Of a stretch of DNA of 64,000 nucleotides, positions 6,742-15,491 are shown piece after piece; positions within the stretch are counted from its first letter, which is position 1; every line of letters starts with the position of its first letter. Location of the stretch: positions 62,001-126,000 of the forward strand of contig NZ_CP119781.1 of the NCBI RefSeq assembly GCF_029338195.1. The letters are read 5' to 3'. Position numbers and translations under genes: made by a program. The stretch comes from Haloarcula litorea. GTDB lineage: Archaea; Halobacteriota; Halobacteria; Halobacteriales; Haloarculaceae. Below the pieces are notes generated by a model, which made no database searches, was not told the DNA's origin, and saw only the letters and a list, made by a program, of their open reading frames with translations.

Positions 6742-9219
6742 GTGAATCGAGAATCGTCCGTGGAGAAGACAATCGAGTGGCTTAGAAACCGGCCCTACTA
6801 CGAGGGGCAAATCACCCATCAGGAGCGAACGCCAGGGGCCTCGGCCGAAACCTCACCAATCGATCTTGATCACCGGTTAGCGAGCGCACTCTCTCGTCAC
6901 GATATCAACGAACTCTTCCAACACCAAGCGGACGCAATCGAAGTCGTCCGAGACGGAGACAATGTCGTACTCGCTACTCCGACGGCTAGCGGTAAGAGTC
7001 TCGCCTATACGGTGCCAGCACTCGAGCGCGCTCTTGATCACCACGGTAAGACGCTCTATATCGCACCGATGAACGCTCTGATTAACGATCAAAGAGATAC
7101 TATTTCCAAGATTGCTGCAGGTCTTGAGGGGAGTCGGAGCGTCGACGTTGCGACATATACAGGACTACTGACGGACTCCGAGAAACGTGAAGTCTGGGCC
7201 CGCCAACCAGATGTTCTCTTGACCACCCCCGATATGATCCATAAAAGTTTGCTCCCATATTCTAAATCACCAAAACACTGGAAGTGGCTCTTCCAACAGC
7301 TCGAGACGGTCGTCGTCGACGAAGTACACGAGTTCCGAGGGATATTCGGAAGCCACGTCTCACTAATTTTCCGTCGTCTCTCGCGTTTGGCAGAGTACTA
7401 CGATTCTACTCCCCAGTACATCTGCTGCTCTGCAACTATCGGGAATCCAATCGAACACGCAGCAGCAGTCACTGGACAGCAACCCAGCCAGTTCTCACTA
7501 ATCAACGACGATGCTAGTGCGACAGGCCCTCGCCAGTGGGTATTCTGGAATCCACCGCTAAGAGAAGACGAGGAACTGGAGGCAGAATCGGCGACAGCCG
7601 ACGGACCACCTTCAAATGCGGAAGGCAGTTCTGAAGCGAGTCCACCACCATCAAGCCCGGTTGAAGTACCCCACCACAACGAGATTATAGGCGGAGAGCG
7701 CCGTTCCCATCACCCAGAAACGGTGCGGTTGTTCTGCGATCTTGTTCAACGAGGGTATCAGACGCTCGTCTTCACACGGGCCAGACAGGGAACCGAGCAG
7801 TACGCAAACTGGTGCGATAGCAAGCTTCGAAAGCGTGGTGAACACGAGCTAGCCGACCAGGTTACTGCATACCACTCAGCACTCCAGGACGAACGTCGGA
7901 CCACCATCGAGGCGGGGCTTCGCGATGGATCCATTCGAGGTGTCTGGAGTACGAACGCACTCGAACTCGGCATCGACGTCGGCAGTCTTGACGTCGTCCT
8001 TCTCGACGGACATCCAGGAACAAGCATGAGCACATTCCAGCGCGCGGGGCGGGCAGGACGTGGAGAAAATCCGAGTCTCGTTGTCCTCGTAGCAAGTCCG
8101 AATCCGTTAGACCAGTACTGTATGGCGAATCCGGATCTCCTGTTCGACGGCGACCCTGAACAAGCAGCAGTCAACCCCGCAAACACCCAGATACTAGATG
8201 ACCACGTCTGCTGTGCGGCTCAAGAGCTGTTCCTGCGCACCAGTGATGACACCTACTTTGGCGCTGAATATCCGGCGACTGTTGCGTCTCTTGATGACGC
8301 AGACCAACTAGAGCGATTTAGCTCTCGAACCGGTCCCCGGTGGAAGTACATGGGAGAGGACAGCCCGCAACACACGATGGACATCCGCTCTATCGATGAT
8401 CGGCAAATCGAACTGTATGATCGACTGCGTGATAGGACACTTACCTCGCTGCCGTTTGGCGATGCGCTTCGTGATGCACACCCCGGTGCAATCTATCATC
8501 ATCAAAAGGAGTCGTATCGTGTGACGGAGGCAGAATTCGATGCTGACCGTGTGCTCCTGAAGTCAGTGAACACGATGGGGTATACCCGTCCACTCACTGA
8601 GAAACGAATTACTATCGAAGAGGAGCTCAAGACGGGCGGTCTCGCCTCACAGGAGACTGTCTCTGTTGGATTTGCGGATCTCACCGTCGCCGAAGAAGTG
8701 ACGGGATACATGCTCTATGACCACCCATCAGATGAGGACGGCGTCGAGCGGGCTTTCGACGAGCCGCTTCCTGAACGGACAATTCGCACCCGTGGGCTCT
8801 ATTTCACAATTCCGCCGCAGATCGAGCAGGACATCAAAGCTGCGAGTGAGGAAGAGGACGGATTTCTCGCGAGTATTCACGCTCTGGAGCACGCACTGAT
8901 CTCTTTGTTCCCACTCGAGATTCTCTGTGCTCGTCGCGACGTCGGTGGGCTCTCGACCGAGTATCATTCACACACTGGATGGAGCACGATTTTCGTCCAC
9001 GATGGTCATCCAGGTGGAGTAGGACTTACTCGAGAAGCGTTCGGGAAGCTGGAGACAATGCTTGAGCGCACGCTGGAAATGCTCTCTAGCTGTCCCTGTG
9101 AAGACGGGTGTCCATCGTGCGTTCACTCGCCGCAATGTGGGAATGCGAATCGGACGCTAAACAAGCGGCTCGCAATCCGTCTTCTGAAGCAACTGTTAGA
9201 GGTTCCTGTTCAGCCATAG
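6742..9219 (+). CDS. DEAD/DEAH helicase with C-terminal DUF1998 (MrfA/YprA-like), copy 1
   Basis: An 825-residue SF2 helicase with a GTG start. Motif I is TPTASGKSLAY (K85), motif II is VVVDEVHEF (about 190), and motif VI is QRAGRAGRG (about 434). The C-terminal third carries the DUF1998 zinc cluster CPCEDGCPSCVHSPQCGN (about 780-797). The DUF1998 helicase family includes MrfA, which works with the exonuclease MrfB in mitomycin-damage repair, and DISARM/Druantia subunits. A Ser/Glu-rich insert lies at about 280-315. It starts 33 bases after the JAB-E1 gene on the same strand, so it is plausibly co-transcribed with the ubiquitin-like cassette. A paralogue follows the exonuclease gene downstream. 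Confidence 0.85.
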   Translation: MNRESSVEKTIEWLRNRPYYEGQITHQERTPGASAETSPIDLDHRLASALSRHDINELFQHQADAIEVVRDGDNVVLATPTASGKSLAYTVPALERALDHHGKTLYIAPMNALINDQRDTISKIAAGLEGSRSVDVATYTGLLTDSEKREVWARQPDVLLTTPDMIHKSLLPYSKSPKHWKWLFQQLETVVVDEVHEFRGIFGSHVSLIFRRLSRLAEYYDSTPQYICCSATIGNPIEHAAAVTGQQPSQFSLINDDASATGPRQWVFWNPPLREDEELEAESATADGPPSNAEGSSEASPPPSSPVEVPHHNEIIGGERRSHHPETVRLFCDLVQRGYQTLVFTRARQGTEQYANWCDSKLRKRGEHELADQVTAYHSALQDERRTTIEAGLRDGSIRGVWSTNALELGIDVGSLDVVLLDGHPGTSMSTFQRAGRAGRGENPSLVVLVASPNPLDQYCMANPDLLFDGDPEQAAVNPANTQILDDHVCCAAQELFLRTSDDTYFGAEYPATVASLDDADQLERFSSRTGPRWKYMGEDSPQHTMDIRSIDDRQIELYDRLRDRTLTSLPFGDALRDAHPGAIYHHQKESYRVTEAEFDADRVLLKSVNTMGYTRPLTEKRITIEEELKTGGLASQETVSVGFADLTVAEEVTGYMLYDHPSDEDGVERAFDEPLPERTIRTRGLYFTIPPQIEQDIKAASEEEDGFLASIHALEHALISLFPLEILCARRDVGGLSTEYHSHTGWSTIFVHDGHPGGVGLTREAFGKLETMLERTLEMLSSCPCEDGCPSCVHSPQCGNANRTLNKRLAIRLLKQLLEVPVQP

Positions 9220-9367
9220 GGAAGACTATACTCAGTTATTTCAGTACTCTAAAGATTCACTGGCTGGTGAGAGCATAGTGATTGATAGCTACCACGGATC
9301 CCCGCAGATCCACTTTTGAATTCGTCTAACTACTAAGATAGGGACATCGCAGAGTTGCTAGTCAGAA

Positions 9368-9377
9368 AGTATAAGCC
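9368..9377 (+). promoter_or_regulatory. TATA-like promoter ahead of the MrfB-like gene
   Basis: AGTATAAGCC is centred about 28 bases upstream of the ATG at 9400, not of the ATG at 9472. A leaderless transcript would therefore begin with the 22-codon reading frame. The sequence context resembles the TATA element at 4149. Confidence 0.5.
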
Positions 9378-9399
9378 AGAGGGTTACGATAGTGAGTGT

Positions 9400-9468
9400 A
9401 TGACCAACACGCGAAACGAGGGACAACCTGCTGATAGCCAACCGGGACAGGGGACAACCACCCACTGA
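9400..9468 (+). CDS. 22-codon leader frame, in frame with the MrfB-like gene
   Basis: It encodes a polar peptide of 22 residues (begins MTNTRNEGQPADSQ, ends TTTH) and stops with TGA at 9466-9468. It is in the same frame as the ATG at 9472, with only one codon (GAC) between. Because the TATA element predicts transcription starting at 9400, it could be an upstream ORF controlling reinitiation. Alternatively it is the original N-terminus, cut off by one nonsense change. Both readings are inference. Confidence 0.35.
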   Translation: MTNTRNEGQPADSQPGQGTTTH

Positions 9469-9471
9469 GAC

Positions 9472-10929
9472 ATGGCGGGCGACCTTGGAGTACGTCTGCT
9501 TGCTCTCCGGTGTGACGCGCTAGTCGACGCTACGACGACCGCCATCGAAGATCTCGTCGATTACTTCGATGCGGATCTCATCTACATTGTCGAAGAAAAG
9601 TTGGATATGCGAACCGTAAGCACTGTCGAGCGTACCGCCTCGTGCCCGGTAATTTACACTCGGGGGAGCGCGGTTCACACTGAGACTGTTGACGGGATTA
9701 CTGTATCCATCGTCAGGTCGCTCGACTTCATTGGTGGAGCCTCTACCGCCAGCGGGCAAGAGATTCCAGACGACGTCGACTACGTCATTTGTGATGAGAT
9801 ACAGACGAGCGTCGACTCGGTCTCTTTAGATGTCTCGCTCGATGGCCTCGAACACCTCGCTCGCTTCCAACACCGAACCGACCGAGAAGCGACGTTCCTC
9901 ACCGGAGCCATGGAGGCTAGTTACGATTTCGTGTGGAAGGCCGACGTCGACGACGAGAGCGTTCGCCTTCCCGTCCGCGGGCTTGCTCCAACCCGTCGGC
10001 AAGGGGCACCCGAACTCGCCTGCCTTTCGCTTGATTCGGGTGGCCGCATCGCTTTGTCCACGACACCGGCGGATAAATTCGGCCTCCGAGCGCTCTCGGG
10101 TGTGGGCAAGGGAACCGCCCCGAAGCTCTCTCGGAATGGGTATGAGACGCGTGACGACGTCGCAGCCGCGACGGAACACGATCTTCGTGAGGTTCGAGGT
10201 ATCGGTGAGTCGAAAGCGCAGAGCATCCGCCAGAGCGCCCACGCATTGTCCGAAGGATGCGTGCTCCGTCTTACAGACGAAGCTGTCCCCGCAGCAGACT
10301 ACAGTCCGCTATTCATTGATATCGAGACTGACGGCCTCAACCCGAGTATCATCTGGCTCATCGGGGTTTACGACCCTGAAACCGACGAGTACGTGGACTT
10401 CATCGATACGGAACCGTCACGAGACAACCCAGGGAAAGCCACTCGAGAGTTTGTTGCGTGGCTAGCCAGCGAGTACGATCGCACGTCCCTCATCGCGTGG
10501 AACGGCCACAACTTCGACTTCAAACACCTCAGCCGATTCATCCGAGGACACGCACCGGAGTACGCAGACTACTGGTCGGACTCCGTGTTCGAGTACGACC
10601 TGTTCGATTGGGCCGTGCGAAAAGACAACGCCATCCTCCCCGGTCGGACGAATCGGGTCGAAGACGTCGCTGAGGCTCTCGGGCATGGGCGCGACTCGGC
10701 TGCTGCCGCTGTGGATGGGAAATCACTGGCGAAGACCATCCAGCGGCTTCTCGTATCTCCAGACCGCGCTCGTGACGTAGACTGGGACACTGCTCGGGCA
10801 TACTGTGAGGCAGATGTCCGTGAGCTGGCTGGAGTCTACGAATCGATTGCTGAGGCGACACCTGGACACAAGCATGCCCGCGTTTCTGCTGATGAAAACA
10901 CCACGCAGACCGGACTCATGGACTTCTAA
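9472..10929 (+). CDS. MrfB/YprB-like RNase H-fold exonuclease with helix-hairpin-helix motifs
   Basis: A 485-residue protein. The N-terminal half (1-190) is unrecognised. Residues 205-265 hold two helix-hairpin-helix motifs (LSGVGKGTAPKL and VRGIGESKAQSI) for DNA binding. Residues 280-465 form a DEDD-type exonuclease: FIDIETDGL (D-x-E), AWNGHNFDFKHL (middle Asp) and YCEADVREL (last Asp). This is the YprB/MrfB family, in which the exonuclease partners an MrfA-type DUF1998 helicase. Here helicase genes lie on both sides; the downstream one starts 2 bases after this stop, so they are probably co-expressed. Start choice is complicated by the in-frame leader peptide immediately upstream. Confidence 0.78.
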   Translation: MAGDLGVRLLALRCDALVDATTTAIEDLVDYFDADLIYIVEEKLDMRTVSTVERTASCPVIYTRGSAVHTETVDGITVSIVRSLDFIGGASTASGQEIPDDVDYVICDEIQTSVDSVSLDVSLDGLEHLARFQHRTDREATFLTGAMEASYDFVWKADVDDESVRLPVRGLAPTRRQGAPELACLSLDSGGRIALSTTPADKFGLRALSGVGKGTAPKLSRNGYETRDDVAAATEHDLREVRGIGESKAQSIRQSAHALSEGCVLRLTDEAVPAADYSPLFIDIETDGLNPSIIWLIGVYDPETDEYVDFIDTEPSRDNPGKATREFVAWLASEYDRTSLIAWNGHNFDFKHLSRFIRGHAPEYADYWSDSVFEYDLFDWAVRKDNAILPGRTNRVEDVAEALGHGRDSAAAAVDGKSLAKTIQRLLVSPDRARDVDWDTARAYCEADVRELAGVYESIAEATPGHKHARVSADENTTQTGLMDF

Positions 10930-10931
10930 CA

Positions 10932-13499
10932 ATGCACGACGACCACGATACTGACCACAGCCAGACAGACCTCACGACCAACCCAAAGGACAACACCAAC
11001 AACGGTGACATCGATATCGAGACGGACATCCTCCAACTCACCGGCGAGGAGCTCGAGAGTACATACCCGAATAACCGCTACTTCGGGCAGGTTCACGAGA
11101 ACTTCGAGATTCCCGCTCGTGAGGAGCAGACTGTTCCAGCAGGAGACGTGCTTCCGCCCAAGATCGCTCGAAACCTCGAATTCGACCCGTGGAGCCACCA
11201 AGCAGATGCTCTCCAAGTGCTCGAGCGCGGTGACAACGTGTGTGTGGCGACTAGTACATCCTCGGGGAAGACGCTGGTCTACGGTCTCCACATCGCTCGT
11301 CAATACCTTGAGGATCCAGAGACGCGGTCGCTTATCGTCTATCCAACGAAGGCGCTCAGTCGCGATCAGGAGCAAGAACTCAACGAGTTCCTTCGTGACA
11401 CACTTGGACTCGATATCAGTGTCGGCGTCTACGATGGTGACACGAAGAGCGAGGAAAAGTCTCGAATCCGCGATGAGTGCAACGTCGTAATCACGAACTT
11501 TGTCGGGCTGAATCAGTATCTGGAGAGCCACCATCTGTGGGCAGACTTCCACTCCAACTGCTCGCTAGTCGTTATCGACGAAGCCCACATGTGGACTGGC
11601 CTCGGCGGGATGCACGTCGCTTGGATCCTCCGACGCGCCCAACGGATCATCGATTACTACGGCGGCGATCCTCAGTATGTCCTCACGACGGCGACGATCG
11701 GCAATCCTGCCGAACACGCTCTCGCACTCACGGGAGAGCCCGCGGCAGTCGTCGACGAAGATGGATCACCGCGAGGCATCCGTCACCTCGTCTTCTGGGA
11801 TCCTCCGATGAGTGGTGATGACGGTCTCACCGACGATATTGACTCTCCGGCGCTGTCGAAGCGTCCGGCCACGGTCGAAGCCCCGGAAGTGTGGGCGCAC
11901 ATGTGCCAGAAGAACGTTCAGTCGCTCTTGTTCTGTGACTCGCGAAAGCTCACCGAACTGTCCGTCAATCGCGCGAAGAGGTTCATCAGCGATCCAGAGA
12001 ACCGGTATCAGGGAAGACCGGACTTCGCATCCTACCACGCCGGACACGGTAAACAGTCCCGTCGGGGGACGGAGTACCAGCTCAAAGACGGACAGCTCGA
12101 CGGCGTCTCGACGACAAGTGCCCTGGAGGTCGGCATCAATATCGGCGGCGTTGATGGGACCGTCCTCATGGGCTATCCGGGGTCGCGCCAGTCGTTCTGG
12201 CAACGAATCGGTCGATCGGGCAGAGGAACGCGAGATGCGCTCTCAGTGTTCGTTCCGAGCCACTCCACGCTCGACCAGTACATTCTCCAGCACCCGGAGT
12301 ACGTCCTCGAAGAAGACCACGAGAGCGCCGTCGTCGACCTCGACAACAATCCCGTGTACCTCCAGCAACTCAACTGTGCCGCGCAGGAACTTCCCCTCAC
12401 GCGCGATGATGCGGAGAATTTCGGAGGCGAGGAACGACTGGAGCGTGCAGTCGAGTACGGCCGACGGAAGGGCGACCTCGAAGGATCTCTCGAAGGCGGC
12501 GTGATGTATGCTCATCGCGACCGCCCGCAGGACGAGATCAGTCTGTACTCCTCTGGAGGGAACACCTTCGACGTGCGGCTAGCTGGTGATGGATCGATTG
12601 ACCATCAACCAATCGGTCGTGACCGGGCCTACAGAGACTACCACGAGGGCGCAACTGTTCTCCACCAGGGCGAGCAGTATCAGGTCGTTGAGCTTCGGGA
12701 AGACATCCCTCAGCCGTACATCTCACTTGAGAAAGCGAACGTGAGCTACTACACTCAGTCCCAGGGCCAGGTCAACATCTACGACACGGTTGTCGAGGAC
12801 TCGCGCGAGGTCGGACCGTTCACGCTCAACTGGGGGTACGGAACGGTATCTGTCCACTATAGCACGTACCTCAAGCGAGAGATCGGAAGTGGGGACGTGC
12901 TCGAACTGGGCAATGAAACTGGGGTCCCGCCGCTAGAGATGCGAACCCAGCTGTGTTGGGCGGAGACCCCCAACAAAATTGAACGGGCGATGCTCAACAA
13001 GCACTCGGAATACCACAACCCGGAATGTATCAACCTTCCACCACGGCTTCACGGGTATCTCGGTGGGATTCACGCCGTGGAACACGCTATGATCGCTGTC
13101 TCGCCACTTGAGCTGAAAGTTGATGGTGGTGACATCGGGGGTCTCGCGACCAATCGGCTTCCTGGTAATCCCGACAAAAGTGGATGGTTCATTTACGACG
13201 GTATCGAGGGGGGTCTCGGATTCTCGCGGTCGATTTACGAACACTTTGAGGACGTAGCCCAACGCGCCCACGACCTCATCGTCGACTGTTCGTGTGGTCG
13301 TGATGAAGGTTGTCCGGCCTGTACAATGGACGACCGTTGTGGTAACGATAATCGTCCACTGTACTCACCAGCAGCTGCGGATGTTCTTGAGCATCTGCTG
13401 GCCGATCAGGATGTAGATGACCTCGAGGAACACCTACCGGAGACGGATAGCGAAGTGCATCCTGTCGATGACCAGCGACCACCTGCTTCGATCTCCTAA
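10932..13499 (+). CDS. DEAD/DEAH helicase with C-terminal DUF1998 (MrfA/YprA-like), copy 2
   Basis: An 855-residue SF2 helicase. Motif I is TSTSSGKTLVYG (about 107-118), motif II is VVIDEAHMW (about 214), and motif VI is RIGRSGRGTRD (about 425). The C-terminal zinc cluster is CSCGRDEGCPACTMDDRCGN (about 784-803). Domain order matches the first helicase, but the two differ clearly in N-terminus and motif sequence, so they are old paralogues rather than a recent duplication. It immediately follows the MrfB-like exonuclease, the same gene pair as bacterial mrfA-mrfB, so this copy is the better candidate for the true MrfA partner. It is the last gene of the plus-strand island before the partition locus. 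Confidence 0.85.
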   Translation: MHDDHDTDHSQTDLTTNPKDNTNNGDIDIETDILQLTGEELESTYPNNRYFGQVHENFEIPAREEQTVPAGDVLPPKIARNLEFDPWSHQADALQVLERGDNVCVATSTSSGKTLVYGLHIARQYLEDPETRSLIVYPTKALSRDQEQELNEFLRDTLGLDISVGVYDGDTKSEEKSRIRDECNVVITNFVGLNQYLESHHLWADFHSNCSLVVIDEAHMWTGLGGMHVAWILRRAQRIIDYYGGDPQYVLTTATIGNPAEHALALTGEPAAVVDEDGSPRGIRHLVFWDPPMSGDDGLTDDIDSPALSKRPATVEAPEVWAHMCQKNVQSLLFCDSRKLTELSVNRAKRFISDPENRYQGRPDFASYHAGHGKQSRRGTEYQLKDGQLDGVSTTSALEVGINIGGVDGTVLMGYPGSRQSFWQRIGRSGRGTRDALSVFVPSHSTLDQYILQHPEYVLEEDHESAVVDLDNNPVYLQQLNCAAQELPLTRDDAENFGGEERLERAVEYGRRKGDLEGSLEGGVMYAHRDRPQDEISLYSSGGNTFDVRLAGDGSIDHQPIGRDRAYRDYHEGATVLHQGEQYQVVELREDIPQPYISLEKANVSYYTQSQGQVNIYDTVVEDSREVGPFTLNWGYGTVSVHYSTYLKREIGSGDVLELGNETGVPPLEMRTQLCWAETPNKIERAMLNKHSEYHNPECINLPPRLHGYLGGIHAVEHAMIAVSPLELKVDGGDIGGLATNRLPGNPDKSGWFIYDGIEGGLGFSRSIYEHFEDVAQRAHDLIVDCSCGRDEGCPACTMDDRCGNDNRPLYSPAAADVLEHLLADQDVDDLEEHLPETDSEVHPVDDQRPPASIS

Positions 13500-13616
13500 T
13501 CGATAGAATCTCTCAGCTTAAGATAGGCTATTCTTGAATCACCTACTCTGAGTGCCGGATCACTTTCCATCGACGACATTACTGGGGTCCGTGAAGGAAC
13601 TGGTAAAAATGAGTAT

Positions 13617-13905
13617 AACGAACTAAACGAACAAAACGAGTGAAACGAACGTAATGAAGGAAGTCTTAAGAACGAACTGGTTGAGACTGACCTTGCCCCC
13701 CGGGCGCAATGAACAAAACGATGGAAACGAACGTAACGAATAGAACGAATAGGTTGATAGCAACGAGTGTGTTTACTTCCACGAACGAAACGAACAGTTG
13801 GTTTTAACATCGTAGTAATCCTCACACCGAGTGAAACCCCCTCACCGAACGCACCGAACTAAACGACCAAAACGAACGAAACGAACACAACGAGAGAAAC
13901 GAAGA
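13617..13905. repeat. 9-bp-period iteron arrays upstream of parA (candidate centromere)
   Basis: Units of consensus AAACGAACN recur with a strict 9-base period. Clear units run 13617-13661 and at 13671, then 13708-13752, 13762 and 13780-13797 (all spaced by multiples of 9), then nine units from 13825 to 13905, ending two bases before the ParA start. Degenerate units fill some spaces. Such phased short repeats next to a ParA gene are typical of plasmid centromeres or autoregulatory operators for the DNA-binding partner (known in general, inferred here). This array occupies most of the gene-free stretch 13500-13907. Confidence 0.75.
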
Positions 13906-13907
13906 TA

Positions 13908-14726
13908 ATGACCGACACCAATACTGCACGAATCACGGTGGCGAATCAGAAGGGCGGCGCAGGGAAGACTACCGACGTCATTCATACTGGCGGCGCACTC
14001 GCCGCCCGAGGCCACGACGTCCTCCTGGTCGATATCGACTATCACGGAGGGCTCACCTGCTCGCTTGGCTACAACGATCTGTACTACGATACCGACCGTA
14101 CGACGCTGTTCGACGTCCTCGACTTCGACCAGATGGAGTCGGTGAACAACATCATCGTCAAGCACGAGGAATTCGACATCCTTCCCGCCAGCGAGAAGCT
14201 CGCGAACAACAAGAACATCCAGACCCTGCTAGAGGCGCCGAAGAGTCGCGAGCGGCTGGAGATGACACTCGACGAGCTCGACAAGGACTATGACTACATC
14301 ATCGTCGACACGCCGCCATCCCTGAACGTTCTCACCGACAACGCCCTGGTCGCGACCGGCAACGTCGTCATCCCCGTCATTCCCGAGAAGCTCAACGCCA
14401 ACAGCCTCCAGATTTTCGCAAAGCAGCTGAGTTCCCTCGAACAGGCATACGGAGACATCAATCGGCTCGCGATTGTCTGTAACCGCGTCGAGCAGAACGC
14501 TGAACACCGCGACACCATCGAGGAGATCAAGTCGGCGTACTCCCTCCCGGTGTTCGAAATCCCGAAGCGGACCGACCTCTCCCAGTCGATCGGCGAGGGG
14601 GTGTCCGTCTTTGGCTTCGGCAAGGAGAACCAGCGCGTCGAGGATGCACGTGACCTGTTCAACGAGATTGCCGACCTGTTCGACGAGACGTTTGAGAAGA
14701 CTGCCCCTGAGGAGGTGGAAGCATGA
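13908..14726 (+). CDS. ParA/Soj-type partition ATPase
   Basis: A 272-residue protein of typical size for ParA. The deviant Walker A motif NQKGGAGKTT (13-22) and YIIVDTPPS (Walker B region) are clear. The A' motif is DIDYHGGLT instead of the usual D-x-D-P-Q-G-N; from memory this variant occurs in haloarchaeal SojC proteins. It should drive plasmid or replicon segregation together with a DNA-binding partner. That partner is probably the next gene, whose ATG overlaps this gene's end by 4 bases. The start codon lies directly after the phased iterons, which points to autoregulation by the partner protein. Confidence 0.88.
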   Translation: MTDTNTARITVANQKGGAGKTTDVIHTGGALAARGHDVLLVDIDYHGGLTCSLGYNDLYYDTDRTTLFDVLDFDQMESVNNIIVKHEEFDILPASEKLANNKNIQTLLEAPKSRERLEMTLDELDKDYDYIIVDTPPSLNVLTDNALVATGNVVIPVIPEKLNANSLQIFAKQLSSLEQAYGDINRLAIVCNRVEQNAEHRDTIEEIKSAYSLPVFEIPKRTDLSQSIGEGVSVFGFGKENQRVEDARDLFNEIADLFDETFEKTAPEEVEA

Positions 14727-15130
14727 GCGACGGCTGGGGTGATGCTTCCGGCATCGAGGGCAACTACGAAGAGGAGGACGACGAGGCTGATTCCAGCGAA
14801 ACGAGTGAGGTGAGTGAAACGGTGGAAACCAGTTCATCGACCGAAACGACCGAATCGACTTCAACGAGTGAAACGAACGAAACGAGCAAAACGAAGACGA
14901 ATATCAAGGACGAATGGAACGGGCGGACGATCTACATACCCGACGATGTCCTCGACGAGATGGAAGATACCTACCTCGAGTCCCAGCTAAAGCTCCGCAA
15001 GGCGGGCCAGGACGAGTTCAAGAAGAACCGCCACTTCTACCCGCTACTCGTCCAGTTCGGTGTTGAGGCGCTCTCTGAGGCGGATGCCGAGGAAATCCAG
15101 GATCGGCTTTCGGAACTCGGCGACGAATGA
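14723..15130 (+). CDS. Small partition partner protein (ParB-like role)
   Basis: A 135-residue protein. The first 60 residues are acidic and low complexity, with E-T-S/E-T-T triplets. Residues 65-135 look folded and helical (TIYIPDDVLDEMEDTY, then QLKLRKAGQDEFKKNRHFYP) and could be a ribbon-helix-helix or similar DNA-binding domain. No classical ParB motifs are seen. It overlaps parA by 4 bases, the normal position of the centromere-binding partner. Its own N-terminal coding sequence contains eleven 9-bp iteron-like units, so it may bind its own gene (inference). Confidence 0.65.
   Translation: MSDGWGDASGIEGNYEEEDDEADSSETSEVSETVETSSSTETTESTSTSETNETSKTKTNIKDEWNGRTIYIPDDVLDEMEDTYLESQLKLRKAGQDEFKKNRHFYPLLVQFGVEALSEADAEEIQDRLSELGDE
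14798..14896. repeat. 9-bp iteron-like units inside the partition partner gene
   Basis: Eleven consecutive 9-base units related to GAAACGAGT/GAAACGAAC encode the E-T-S-type triplets of the partner protein. They share the consensus and period of the array upstream of parA, so the repeat is both DNA site and coding sequence. Confidence 0.65.
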
Positions 15131-15491
15131 CCTCTCGGAGAACGAGGCCTGAGATTTTGTATAGCGGTATACGATATATAATTTCCCATAGTGCGGTTTT
15201 TCGGTGCTAAGGGGCTCCAGATACTCGATTTCTCTCGATGGGGCGAATACAGCGAGTGGTCCTGATTATGCTGGTAATCACGACCACTTTGAAGTACCCC
15301 GACGCCGTCCGGTAAGCACGAATAATGCAATCAGCTCAGAACGGCGCTTCCCCCAGGGTAGAGCCGCCGAGACCCGGCTTCGAGTTTGCTGAGGTTCCAG
15401 TCAGCTACGTCGAAGAACGAGCGGAATCTGGCAGTTCGATATAGAACGAATGCCCTCAACCTATATGGAGATAGAGTGTGAACGGTACCGT
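15131..15491. other. Intergenic region between partition and integrase modules
   Basis: No convincing gene is visible. It contains a short inverted repeat GTATA-GCGG-TATAC at 15159-15172, followed by an AT-rich stretch ending about 15186, and the TATA element of the next gene near 15461. Confidence 0.5.
15461..15468 (+). promoter_or_regulatory. TATA-like promoter for the winged-helix regulator
   Basis: CTATATGG is centred about 28 bases before the ATG at 15492. This fits a leaderless transcript and favours 15492 over an in-frame ATG at 15450. Confidence 0.45.

Noticed and set aside
1792-13499. Calling the island a DISARM system.
   Set aside because: There is a PLD protein and DUF1998 helicases, but no DNA methyltransferase and no DUF1998-only DrmB. 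The ubiquitin-like genes and MrfB-like exonuclease are not DISARM parts.
13617-13905. CRISPR array.
   Set aside because: The unit is 9 bases with no unique spacers of 30-40 bases and no cas genes. It is a phased iteron array.
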